The position numbers and the translations under genes were made by a program. From Thermonema rossianum DSM 10300 (GTDB taxonomy: Bacteria > Bacteroidota > Bacteroidia > Cytophagales > Thermonemataceae): 64,000 bases of DNA. The DNA lies in the NCBI RefSeq assembly GCF_000426825.1, contig NZ_KE384579.1, positions 78,877 through 142,876 on the forward strand, read 5' to 3'. Positions 1 through 7,973 of the stretch are shown piece by piece (positions within the stretch are counted from its first letter, which is position 1; the number at the start of each line of letters is the position of its first letter). A model generated the notes under the pieces. It was given only the letters and a program-made list of their open reading frames with translations, was not told where the DNA came from and did not search any database.

Positions 1-1
1 G

Positions 2-529
2 GTAGAGTGGGTGCTCTTTGAGGCTTATCGTGAACAACAGTCGGCTGTGTTGCGCTGGGAAGTAAGCAATGCAGAGCAGAACACCGGCTTTGTTGTAGAA
101 AAATCAACCGATGCACGGCAGTTTGAAGTGGTGGGCGAGGTGCAGGCTATAGCCGGGCAAAATGCTTACCAGTGGATAGACAATACCTTGGGGGCAGGGG
201 CTTATTATCGCATAGGGGCTATTGCTGCCGATGGAAGCGCCAAATATACAGCCATACGCTACGTGGAAGGTACGGAAGCTGTTTTGTCGATATACCCCAA
301 CCCTTTGCCACGAGGTGTTAAATTGGATATAGAAGGTATAGCCGGCAATGCCATAATCTCCTTGCGCCTACTGAATGCTTACGGACAGGTGGCAGGTGAG
401 TGGCAGGGGGACCTCCGTAGTGTGGAGGCAAGCATGCAAAATACTTTAAGTTCATTGCCTGCCGGTACTTATATACTACTGCTGCAAGAAGGGACGCAGC
501 GGCATAGTCTGAAACTGGTTAAAGAATAA
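2..529 (+). CDS. C-terminal part of a T9SS-secreted protein (partial)
   Basis: The reading frame is open to the left edge of the window, so the start and most of the protein are missing; the GTG at 11 is probably internal. The visible 175 or so residues hold a beta-sandwich-like segment (WEVSNAEQN, VEKSTD, YRIGAI) typical of the domain before a sorting signal, then a type A C-terminal sorting domain: LSIYPNPLP, followed by a run of short strands, LLNAYGQ, LPAGTYILLL and a basic end (LKLVKE). Such domains direct cargo through the type IX secretion system to the surface, where the domain is removed. What the missing N-terminal part does cannot be told. A clear terminator follows. Confidence 0.85.
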   Translation, partial: VEWVLFEAYREQQSAVLRWEVSNAEQNTGFVVEKSTDARQFEVVGEVQAIAGQNAYQWIDNTLGAGAYYRIGAIAADGSAKYTAIRYVEGTEAVLSIYPNPLPRGVKLDIEGIAGNAIISLRLLNAYGQVAGEWQGDLRSVEASMQNTLSSLPAGTYILLLQEGTQRHSLKLVKE

Positions 530-553
530 AGCAAGTGATGATATAGCGATATG

Positions 554-580
554 AAGCCCTCACTACGGTGAGGGCTTTTT
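554..580 (+). terminator. Rho-independent terminator of the T9SS cargo gene
   Basis: Ten-base-pair stem AAGCCCTCAC / GTGAGGGCTT with a TACG loop, running into a T tract. It lies 24 bases after the stop codon at 529. Confidence 0.9.
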
Positions 581-596
581 CTTGTAGCGAAAATCT

Positions 597-629
597 TTTG
601 GAAAATTACTGCTGTCCGGCATACCTTTG
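597..629 (+). promoter_or_regulatory. Bacteroidota-type promoter of the nucleoside hydrolase gene
   Basis: TTTG at 597-600, 21 bases, then TACCTTTG at 622-629, matching the -33/-7 consensus TTTG-N19-21-TAnnTTTG of the primary sigma factor in this phylum. The ATG lies 17 bases further on, so the leader is very short. Confidence 0.65.
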
Positions 630-645
630 AATTACCGAAAAAAAG

Positions 646-1611
646 ATGACTATGCTTCCAATGCGTCTTTATTTGTCGAAATGTCTTCTTTTTCTGTTTT
701 GCTGTCTCTGGGGAGGGCATATGCATTTGGCGGGGCAGCCGTCTGCCATCATTATCGATGCAGACACCGGCAATAGTATTGACGATTTGTATGCTATTGC
801 CTATTTGTTGCAGCAAGCCGGTAGCCGGGTGGTGGCGCTTACGGCAGCTCATTTTAACAACCCGGACTTACTGAGCTATCGCCACTGGAATGGCTATTCA
901 ACCAAGGGTATCCGCACGATGAAAATAAGCTACCGGCTAAATAAAAAGTTGTTGCGGGCAGCCGGGTGCCGGCATTATGTGCGCTGCGTGCCGGGGGCTT
1001 CTTCCATGGTTGGCAGAGCATGGGGAGGAAGCACTCCGCGTCCCTCAGCTGCTTCACGCTTGATTATAGAAGAAGCTATAAAGCTCAATGATGATGAGAA
1101 GCTCCACGTGATTGTTACGGGTCCTGTGACCAATGTGGTGTCGGCAATCATAGAGCAACCGCAGATAGCGCATCGTTTGGTGGTATATGCCATGGGGGGC
1201 GACTATGACCCTAAAAAAGGGGTATGGAACAAAGCAGAGTTCAATGTCCGGAACGACCTCAATGCCTTTGACTATTTGCTCAACAGCGAAGTGGAATTGC
1301 ACATCATGCCCGAATCTGTTGCCCGGCAACTCGTATTTCCCAAAGAGGAAACCCAACAAAAACTTGCCCGGGTGGGCGGCAAGTTGTCTTCCTGCCTTTC
1401 TAAGCGATGGCAGCGGCTGGGTGAAGTAGAAGCGTGGAGTATGTGGGACTTGGCATTGGCAATAGCTTATATGCAGCCGTTGCTGGCAAGAGAGGAGGAA
1501 GTGTTTACACCGCCCGAAAACAGGCAACGCAAGGTGTGGGTTTACACGGCTATTGATGCCCCGGCAATGAAAGCAGCTTTTTGGAACTCTTATCTATCGC
1601 CCGACAACTAA
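646..1611 (+). CDS. Secreted nucleoside hydrolase-like protein
   Basis: This 321-residue protein resembles the inosine/uridine-preferring nucleoside hydrolase superfamily, which splits the N-glycosidic bond of ribonucleosides to base and ribose. The family's calcium-binding N-terminal motif is visible as DADTGNSIDD (about residues 38-47), followed by VTGPVTNV and a C-terminal EFNVRNDLNAFDYLL that corresponds to the EFN...D substrate and metal region. A hydrophobic N-terminus (LLFLFCCLWGG) suggests export, so it may act on nucleosides outside the cytoplasm. Three in-frame ATGs (646, 652, 661) are possible starts. The protein is a distant member: substrate could be another N-glycoside. It is the only gene between a terminator and a convergent gene, so it is probably monocistronic. 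Confidence 0.8.
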   Translation: MTMLPMRLYLSKCLLFLFCCLWGGHMHLAGQPSAIIIDADTGNSIDDLYAIAYLLQQAGSRVVALTAAHFNNPDLLSYRHWNGYSTKGIRTMKISYRLNKKLLRAAGCRHYVRCVPGASSMVGRAWGGSTPRPSAASRLIIEEAIKLNDDEKLHVIVTGPVTNVVSAIIEQPQIAHRLVVYAMGGDYDPKKGVWNKAEFNVRNDLNAFDYLLNSEVELHIMPESVARQLVFPKEETQQKLARVGGKLSSCLSKRWQRLGEVEAWSMWDLALAIAYMQPLLAREEEVFTPPENRQRKVWVYTAIDAPAMKAAFWNSYLSPDN

Positions 1612-1638
1612 CAATACTCCTTGCATCAGAAAGGCGAA

Positions 1639-2145
1639 TTACAGCTTTTCGTAGTGCTTTTTCGGATACTCAAAAAACAAAAACTGCCCGCTGTCTTCTT
1701 GTATGTCCTGCCAATGCTCAACTCTAAACTGCACTGCCCAAATACCACAGGTAGGAATATTTTGCAAATGCACATTTTGGGTAAGCAAGTTGGCGAAGTC
1801 GGTCAGCACCGGATTGTGTCCTATGAGAGCCATTGCCTTCATTTCCGCTTTTTGATTGTTTACAATGCTGAGCAAATCGGCAAGGTGGGCTTCATAAATA
1901 GATTCATCGAAGTGCAGGCGGGTGAGGGGCATGTCCATCTGCTCGGCCAATAACTCGGCAGTTTGGCGGGCACGCACTGCCGGACTGCTTATGATGATGT
2001 CGGGGATATGCTTGTTTCTTTTCAACCACTTGCCCATGAACTTGGCGTCGCGTATGCCTCTTTTTTTCAATGGGCGTTGAAAGTCAGGTAAAAGTGGTTC
2101 TTTCCAAGAAGACTTGGCATGCCGAATGAGGTACAGGTACTTCAT
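1639..2145 (-). CDS. sixA: SixA-type histidine phosphatase
   Basis: A 168-residue member of the histidine phosphatase (phosphoglycerate mutase-like) superfamily. The catalytic RHA motif sits at the very start (YLIRHAKSSW), the second arginine in SSPAVRARQT, and the second catalytic histidine in ALIGHNPVL. SixA of E. coli removes phosphate from histidine phosphotransfer domains; many SixA-like proteins in other phyla have unknown targets, so the substrate is an inference. I start at 2145 because the RHA motif is then at residue 8, as in the family; a longer frame to 2196 would overlap the upstream gene. It follows the T9SS cargo gene by 13 bases and is probably co-transcribed. Confidence 0.85.
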   Translation of the reverse strand: MKYLYLIRHAKSSWKEPLLPDFQRPLKKRGIRDAKFMGKWLKRNKHIPDIIISSPAVRARQTAELLAEQMDMPLTRLHFDESIYEAHLADLLSIVNNQKAEMKAMALIGHNPVLTDFANLLTQNVHLQNIPTCGIWAVQFRVEHWQDIQEDSGQFLFFEYPKKHYEKL

Positions 2146-2158
2146 AGGGAAGAGATGT

Positions 2159-3967
2159 TTATTGTTTGATGAGTTTGAGAAGATGGCGCCGGCCATTACT
2201 TAACTCCAGTTCTATGACATAAAATCCGGGTGGTAGGCTTCCTATGAAGAGACGGTTGCCTTGCCACGGGCAGCTGTGCTGCCTGCCCTGCAGATCACGG
2301 AGCCGGCAGGCACTGATCGGTGCCGTGAGCCCTTCAACTTGCACTTGTTCAGAAGCGGGGTTGGGGAACAAGCGCACCGCCTCTGCCGGGGGCGTGAGGG
2401 CAGTTACCGGATTGGGCGAAAACACCGGACGGATAAACAAGCTTCCCCGTATGTCGGGGTTTTGTTCCCACAAGCCAAACACATTGGCAAACACATGCTC
2501 GTGGCTGTCGAGGTCTTTGTCGAAAGCTACTGCCAAGAAATCATCGGTGGTTTGTTGTATGCCTATATAAAACGTATCGCTAAGCATGACGGTGCCGTAA
2601 ATATCGACAGGGAAGCGGACCACTTGTCCATAGCTTGTGGGGTATTCAATAGGGTATGCCCGCTGGAAGAGCAGTTCGTCAGCGGCAGCAGGGGCATTCA
2701 GGCGCTTGGCTACCCACAGCACAAAGCTTTGGCCGGTAAGGTCCTTTTTGTAGGGCACGAATAAAATATCAACAGCTGTAAGCTGTGCCTGAAGACCGCC
2801 GGGCAGCACAAAACGCACCCCTAACTTGCCAAAGCGCTGGTTGATGCCGGCAACGTATTCAAAGCTGCCATCGTCGTAGGCATAGTAATCGTCTAAAACG
2901 GTTTCTCCGCAAATGGTATCATTGACACGCAAGTCATAAGGGGGAATGGTCGTGTTGTCATCGCTGGTGTTTACTTCGAAGCAGTAACGCAGGGTAGTGG
3001 GGCCTGCGGGAACCGGAATGGGGCTTGGAGTGGCTTCCAAACGGAAGTCATCGCCCGGAAAGATAAGCGGCGCGTTGGGGGCAACGGCGGTAACCGGAAG
3101 TGTTAAGAGCACGTTGTTGTTGCTGTCATATACGCGGCATTGATAGGTCAAGGCGCGGAAGTTGTTATCCAAGTTCCGGAGGCGCGTGCTTATTTTCCCG
3201 GTGGTGGCAAAGCCTGCACTTAAATGATGGAGAGGAATGGCACTGAAGCCGGCAAAATAACGGAGTGGCCGGTTCACGGTGCTAATGTCGCGGTAGTAAA
3301 TATCGTTGCTGTTGCGCCCGCTGTTTAGGTAAACGTAGTCGAGGTGCCAATAGTCGAAGGTACCGGTGAGCCTGCCGTAGCGAATAAACTGAAAACGGAA
3401 GTTGCTATGCAAAAAGCGGCTTTGGTCAATAGGAATCAGTGTTTGGGTGAAAGTGGTGCTGTCGTTGTTTTCGCCGGTACGGCGCCACACCTCTTGCCAA
3501 CTGCCGTTGTCGTCGAGGAACTGCAACACTAAGAAATCTTCAGGGTCGGGGGCTTCGCCCAAGCCGCCTGCTTGCCAAAAGAAACTCAAATAAAGCCCAC
3601 TACCTGCATTATAGCTGCTTAAATCGATGCTAAGGCTTTGCAGGGTATCGGAATACCCTTTCAGTGTAGGACTGCTTATATCATAGGTTGTGCCGTCGCT
3701 GCGGAAGGCATCGAGGGTAGCCACTCCTTTGGTAGGCGGGTCAATACATAGGTTGTTGTTGACCAATACATTCTGAGCAGTCCATCTTGCCCCATCTGTT
3801 TGGGTGCTGTAAGAGTAATAAGAAAAGTCGTCCCAGAAGGGGAGGCTCAACACCTTTTTGGTGGCGGTTTGCACAGGGGCGGGATGATAGGGCGCTATGA
3901 CCCATTGAGCCGACAGCCGGAAGCTAAACAAACAACAAAACAAAAAGCTTAGACGGAGCATAAGCAT
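2159..3967 (-). CDS. Secreted protein with type IX sorting domain
   Basis: A 602-residue secreted protein. It opens with a signal peptide (LRLSFLFCCLFSFRLSAQ) and ends with a type A sorting domain: VRLFPNPASEQV, LRDLQGR, LPPGFYVIEL and a basic tail KLIKQ. The middle contains a jelly-roll-like segment of about 200 residues (LPFWDDFSYY early on, then LYLSFFWQAGG and FDYWHLDYVYLN), a pattern seen in many uncharacterised Bacteroidota surface proteins that resemble MAM or galactose-binding domains. No catalytic motif was recognised. It is expected to be moved across the outer membrane by T9SS and either released or anchored. It heads a two-gene unit with the SixA-type gene. Confidence 0.85.
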   Translation of the reverse strand: MLMLRLSFLFCCLFSFRLSAQWVIAPYHPAPVQTATKKVLSLPFWDDFSYYSYSTQTDGARWTAQNVLVNNNLCIDPPTKGVATLDAFRSDGTTYDISSPTLKGYSDTLQSLSIDLSSYNAGSGLYLSFFWQAGGLGEAPDPEDFLVLQFLDDNGSWQEVWRRTGENNDSTTFTQTLIPIDQSRFLHSNFRFQFIRYGRLTGTFDYWHLDYVYLNSGRNSNDIYYRDISTVNRPLRYFAGFSAIPLHHLSAGFATTGKISTRLRNLDNNFRALTYQCRVYDSNNNVLLTLPVTAVAPNAPLIFPGDDFRLEATPSPIPVPAGPTTLRYCFEVNTSDDNTTIPPYDLRVNDTICGETVLDDYYAYDDGSFEYVAGINQRFGKLGVRFVLPGGLQAQLTAVDILFVPYKKDLTGQSFVLWVAKRLNAPAAADELLFQRAYPIEYPTSYGQVVRFPVDIYGTVMLSDTFYIGIQQTTDDFLAVAFDKDLDSHEHVFANVFGLWEQNPDIRGSLFIRPVFSPNPVTALTPPAEAVRLFPNPASEQVQVEGLTAPISACRLRDLQGRQHSCPWQGNRLFIGSLPPGFYVIELELSNGRRHLLKLIKQ

Positions 3968-4042
3968 GAAAGCAAAAAGTTGATTTTTAAGCTAAATACA
4001 TGACACGAAGATAAAGTAAAGCGATTGCATACCAAAACAATA

Positions 4043-4082
4043 GAAAAGAAAAGGAGCCACTGAGGCTTCAATGGCTCCTTTT
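4043..4082 (-). terminator. Terminator after ftsZ
   Basis: An 11-base-pair stem (AAAAGGAGCCA / TGGCTCCTTTT) lies just after the ftsZ stop. Read on the minus strand it ends in TTTTCTTTTC. It marks the end of the murC-ftsQ-ftsA-ftsZ run. Confidence 0.85.
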
Positions 4083-4101
4083 GCCTGCATGGGCAGCTGC
4101 A

Positions 4102-5673
4102 TCAGTCGGGTTTATCGTGGAAAAATTTATTGTTTCCCAATATTTGATTGTTTTCGTCCAAGTTATAGCGCGATATATTTTTCTTTGATGCCGGCGGAGT
4201 GTCTTTTAACGGGATATTCAATCGTTGATAGGCCGGTATTTCCAGTTTGTCGGATATGTCTTCCGAGGTGCCATCTATATTGCTTAGGTTTTTTAGTTTA
4301 CGGTAACGTTCGAGCCGTTCCTGCATTTCGCGTGAGTAGCGTGCTTGCTTGGCTTGGCGCTCCTGCTCGCGGCGCAACTCTTCCTCATAGGCACTGTCGT
4401 TTTCGCTCTCCTCTTCCATAGGCAGCTCATCCAGGGTGTGTACTACCTTTTCCGGGGTTTTATCAGGCACAGGCTGCTCGGCAACGGGGCGTGCCATCTC
4501 TTCTTCTTCTTCAATATGAACTTCCGGCTCTATCTTGCTGCTTTGCTCTTTGCTTGCGGGCGTATCGAAGTTGCTAAGGATAAAAGTGCGCGCTTCTTTG
4601 GTTTGCTCCACTATATCTTGCTCAGATACAGTGCCTATGGTTTTGCCGGTTTCGAGGTCAACGATTTTTTTTTGCTCTTCCGGTTCTATGGAGGCGTTTT
4701 CTTCTTCTTTTCCAAAACCGGTTGCCACAATGGTTACCCGCAGGCTGTCGCCCAGGCTGGGGTCAATGCCGGTACCAAAAATATTGTATTCGACTTGGTC
4801 GCCTACTTTTTCTTCTACATAGCGGGTAATTTCATCGAACTCATCCATGCGCAGTTCATTCTTGTCGCCCGACATGACGGAGAGCAAGATGCGTTTGGCG
4901 CCGCGGATGTCTTTGTTATCCAGCAGGGGCGAGGTGAGCGCTTGCTCTACGGCTTTGAGTGCACGGTCATCGCCTTCGGCTTTGGCAGAGCCCATGACTG
5001 CCGTGCCGGCATTGCGCATCACTGTTTTTACGTCCTCAAAGTCTATGTTGATATAGAGGTGCGTGGTAATCAATTCGGCAATACTTTTGGCAGCGGTTGC
5101 CAGTATATTGTCGGCTTGGGCATAGGCCTCCGATATAGGCAGGTTGCCGTATATCTCGCGCAGTTTATCGTTGGAGATAACCAGTACCGTATCGCAGTAC
5201 TTCTTCAACTCGGCGATGCCGGCAGTAGCACGTTCACGCTTGACGCGCCCTTCGAAGGAGAAAGGAAAGGTTACAATAGCGACAGTCAGGATGTCCAAAT
5301 CGCGGGCAATTTGGGCAATAACGGGGGCTGCGCCGGTGCCGGTGCCACCGCCCATGCCTGCCGTGATGAATACCATTTTTGTACCGTCGCTGAGTAGATC
5401 CCTGATTTCTTCTTTGCTCTCAAGGGCGGCTTCGCGTCCGCGTTCGGGATTGGCACCTGCCCCCAAGCCTTCGGTTAGAGCACTTCCTATTTGCAGCTTG
5501 CTGGGAATGGGGCTCGCTTGTAAAGACTGCTTATCGGTATTGCAAATGATGAACTCTACATCTTTGATTCCCCGGTTGTACATGTGATTGACCGCATTGC
5601 AACCACCACCACCGACTCCAATCACTTTGATGATGGATTTCTCCTGTCCGCCTATATTAAACTTGTATGACAT
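4102..5673 (-). CDS. ftsZ: Cell division protein FtsZ
   Basis: FtsZ is the tubulin-like GTPase that forms the division ring. The N-terminal nucleotide-binding loop GGGGCNAVNH is at residues 21-30 and the tubulin signature GGGTGTGAAP at 108-117; the synergy loop aspartates fall in the region before residue 215. At 523 residues it is longer than the typical 380-400 because of a charged, glutamate-rich linker (about residues 330-500) containing EEEEE and ELRREQERQAKQ stretches, a common trait in this phylum. The C-terminal peptide (QILGNNKFFHDKPD) is likely the FtsA docking site. It is last in the division run and 206 bases separate it from ftsA, with its own promoter signals in that gap. Confidence 0.98.
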   Translation of the reverse strand: MSYKFNIGGQEKSIIKVIGVGGGGCNAVNHMYNRGIKDVEFIICNTDKQSLQASPIPSKLQIGSALTEGLGAGANPERGREAALESKEEIRDLLSDGTKMVFITAGMGGGTGTGAAPVIAQIARDLDILTVAIVTFPFSFEGRVKRERATAGIAELKKYCDTVLVISNDKLREIYGNLPISEAYAQADNILATAAKSIAELITTHLYINIDFEDVKTVMRNAGTAVMGSAKAEGDDRALKAVEQALTSPLLDNKDIRGAKRILLSVMSGDKNELRMDEFDEITRYVEEKVGDQVEYNIFGTGIDPSLGDSLRVTIVATGFGKEEENASIEPEEQKKIVDLETGKTIGTVSEQDIVEQTKEARTFILSNFDTPASKEQSSKIEPEVHIEEEEEMARPVAEQPVPDKTPEKVVHTLDELPMEEESENDSAYEEELRREQERQAKQARYSREMQERLERYRKLKNLSNIDGTSEDISDKLEIPAYQRLNIPLKDTPPASKKNISRYNLDENNQILGNNKFFHDKPD

Positions 5674-5750
5674 AGTTCAACCCTCTTCTTTATTAATAGG
5701 TAAATACGCACGATGCTTCGTAAAAGTTAAGCTTTTTTGCTGTGTTTGTG

Positions 5751-5786
5751 CAAATGTAATTTAAAATGCAAATGTAAGTTACATTT
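5751..5786 (-). promoter_or_regulatory. Tandem -7 elements and a dyad upstream of ftsZ
   Basis: On the minus strand TACATTTG occurs twice, at 5751-5758 and 5769-5776, each fitting TAnnTTTG. The upstream one sits inside a perfect 17-base dyad, AAATGTAA-G-TTACATTT (5770-5786). No good TTG -33 element stands 20 bases upstream of either, so the promoter call is moderate. The dyad could be an operator or just reflect the repeated -7 sequence. Confidence 0.45.
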
Positions 5787-5879
5787 TTCGACGAATCGCT
5801 TTTATTATTCTACGTAAGGCTCAAACAGACGTTCTTGGGAAAGGATATTTGTAATGGTGTTGAAGTAAGGTATCAAACA

Positions 5880-7205
5880 TTAAAAGCTGTCGTTTTCGTC
5901 GAAGTCGTCTAAAAGTAAGCCTTTTGTTTTTTCTAACAACTTTTTAAAGAAGTCGTTGCTTCGCTTCTTGCTGCCGCTTTCTTCTTTTCTGTCGTTGCCG
6001 GTGCGTGCACTGCTCTGCGGCTGCGAATAAATTTGGTAGCTCTCTTCGCGGTAGTCGAGTGCTTGGAAGCCGGCAAGCACCAAACCTACGGTAGTGGCAT
6101 ACATGGGGTTTTTTACCAATTCTATATTGTGCTTACTGAGATACTCGGTAGGATAGCCCACGCGCACTTCCATGCCGGTGATGTAAGTAAACAACTCGGC
6201 ACAATGAGCCAGCATGGAGCCCCCACCGGTGATAACAATGCCGGCAGGAAGATGCTCAAAGCCGGATTTTAGTATTTGTTCGTGCACTAAGGTAATGATT
6301 TCACCCATGCGTGCTTCGATGATGAGCGCCAGGTTTTTTACCGATATTTCTTTGGGTGCGCGGTTGCGAATGCCTGGTATGGATACAACCTCGTTTTCGC
6401 TGGCTTCTTCCGATATGGCTTTGCCAAAGCGTATTTTAAGCAGTTCGGCTTGGTTGCGCATGACATTGCAGCCTTGGCGTATGTCTTCGGTGATGATGGC
6501 ACCACCAAACGGGATGACGGCTGTATGCCGTATGATGCCATCATAGAAAACAGCCAGGTCGGTGGTGCCACCGCCTATATCGACCAAAGCCACACCGGCT
6601 TCTTTCTCTTCGTCGGCAAGCACCGCCATGCTGGAAGCCACCGGCTCGAGTATCAGATTTTCGATTTCAAGTCCTGCTTTTTGCACACAGCGCCGTATGT
6701 TGTTGATGGCCGTGGTTTGGGCTGTGATAATATGAAAGTTGGCTTCGAGCTTTACGCCCGACATACCTACCGGCTCTTTGATGCCCACCTCATGATCCAC
6801 AATGAAGTCTTGCGGCATGACATGGATGATTTCCGTGCCGGGCGGGGTAGGTATTTTGTACATGTCATTGATCAGGCGGTTGACGTCTTCCGCCGAGATT
6901 TCATCTTGGGTTGATTCCCGGGTGATGCTGCCACGTTGGCGTAAACTCTTGATGTGTTGCCCGGCAATACCCACATTCACAATGCGAATATTGATGCCGG
7001 ATTGCTTTTCTGCTTCTTGGATGGCTTGGGTGATGGCATAGACGGTCTTGTCTATGTTGGCAACAAAGCCGCGAATAACACCCTCGGAGGGCGCTTTGCC
7101 CATGCCCAAGATTTCTATCTTGCCGTACTTATCTTTGCGCCCTACCAGCGCACATATCTTGGTACTGCCAATGTCTAAGCCTACAACAATTTTATCTTTT
7201 GACAT
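5880..7205 (-). CDS. ftsA: Cell division protein FtsA
   Basis: FtsA is the actin-like ATPase that tethers FtsZ filaments to the membrane. The protein (441 residues) begins with the phosphate-1 motif VGLDIGSTKICALVG, has the phosphate-2 loop VDIGGGTTDLAVF and the adenosine loop GIVITGGGSML, in the order expected for the actin/Hsp70 fold, with the 1C subdomain between the first two. The C-terminus (FFKKLLEKTKGLLLDDF) contains an amphipathic stretch that fits a membrane-targeting helix. It follows ftsQ by 9 bases in the same operon. Confidence 0.97.
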   Translation of the reverse strand: MSKDKIVVGLDIGSTKICALVGRKDKYGKIEILGMGKAPSEGVIRGFVANIDKTVYAITQAIQEAEKQSGINIRIVNVGIAGQHIKSLRQRGSITRESTQDEISAEDVNRLINDMYKIPTPPGTEIIHVMPQDFIVDHEVGIKEPVGMSGVKLEANFHIITAQTTAINNIRRCVQKAGLEIENLILEPVASSMAVLADEEKEAGVALVDIGGGTTDLAVFYDGIIRHTAVIPFGGAIITEDIRQGCNVMRNQAELLKIRFGKAISEEASENEVVSIPGIRNRAPKEISVKNLALIIEARMGEIITLVHEQILKSGFEHLPAGIVITGGGSMLAHCAELFTYITGMEVRVGYPTEYLSKHNIELVKNPMYATTVGLVLAGFQALDYREESYQIYSQPQSSARTGNDRKEESGSKKRSNDFFKKLLEKTKGLLLDDFDENDSF

Positions 7206-7214
7206 AATGCTCTT

Positions 7215-7973
7215 TTATTCACAAATGATTTGACGTTCAAACCTGAGATCTACCTTGCGGTAACGATACCACCCCTGAATGGGGAGTATAGTATCGTATA
7301 AAATTTTGAGTTTTGCAAATATATTACTTATGTCTTTTACATTTCCTATATGAATGGCTTGTCCGCCTATTTGCGGATAAAGCCAAATATCTTGGTTTTT
7401 GTTTACATGTACTTGACTAATGCAAGCTTGCCAAAAGGGATGTTCGTGTATGAACTGCATCAAAGCCAGGAGCCGGGCATCTTCTTCCCGCTCTTGCGGG
7501 TTGGGCAGCAACTCTTCGCCTTCGCGCGTAATCACCGGCACGCGTGGCGTGTAGTGTGAAGTGAACGGAATGAGCGCCCCTTTACGGCTCCAATAATAAT
7601 CTTCGCCCTGTGGGTTATAAAAGCGGGCAATAGGCTCAAACATATGCACTTCCACAAACAAGCTGCCTGCCAAATCGCGGTACACATTGCAGTATTCCAC
7701 ATAGGGACTACTTGCCACCTGTTCTTCCAGTTGCTTCAAATTGAGGTTTTTGTATTTTTCGCCACGCAGGAAGATCCCTCCATGACGGCTCAATAATTCC
7801 AATATGTCTTCTTCGGTAAGAAAACTGCCGTCGGCGTTCTCGGGAAAGAAACGTATGACCACCCTTTGGCAGCTTTGCTCATCATAGTTTTTGCTGATGG
7901 CGCCCACCAAAAGGCTTAGGCCCAACAAAGTCAGGAACCACTGTACCCAAGGCTTAAGCCTGCGTTTGCTCAT
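7215..7973 (-). CDS. ftsQ: Cell division protein FtsQ/DivIB
   Basis: A 252-residue bitopic membrane protein of the divisome. One membrane helix near the N-terminus (WVQWFLTLLGLSLLVGAIS, residues 10-28) follows a short basic cytoplasmic tail; a POTRA-like segment comes next (VVIRFFPENADGSFLTEEDILELL), then the FtsQ beta domain with PYVEYCNVYRDL and VHMFEPIARFY. FtsQ links the FtsBL pair and the septal synthase FtsWI to the ring. Identification rests on this architecture and on its place between murC and ftsA. Its 5' end overlaps the murC 3' end by 20 bases. Confidence 0.9.
   Translation of the reverse strand: MSKRRLKPWVQWFLTLLGLSLLVGAISKNYDEQSCQRVVIRFFPENADGSFLTEEDILELLSRHGGIFLRGEKYKNLNLKQLEEQVASSPYVEYCNVYRDLAGSLFVEVHMFEPIARFYNPQGEDYYWSRKGALIPFTSHYTPRVPVITREGEELLPNPQEREEDARLLALMQFIHEHPFWQACISQVHVNKNQDIWLYPQIGGQAIHIGNVKDISNIFAKLKILYDTILPIQGWYRYRKVDLRFERQIICE

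Noticed and set aside
4345-5397. A 350-codon plus-strand frame antisense to ftsZ
   Set aside because: ftsZ is unmistakable on the minus strand; the antisense frame is rich in Gly, Phe and Leu as expected from mirrored ftsZ codons.
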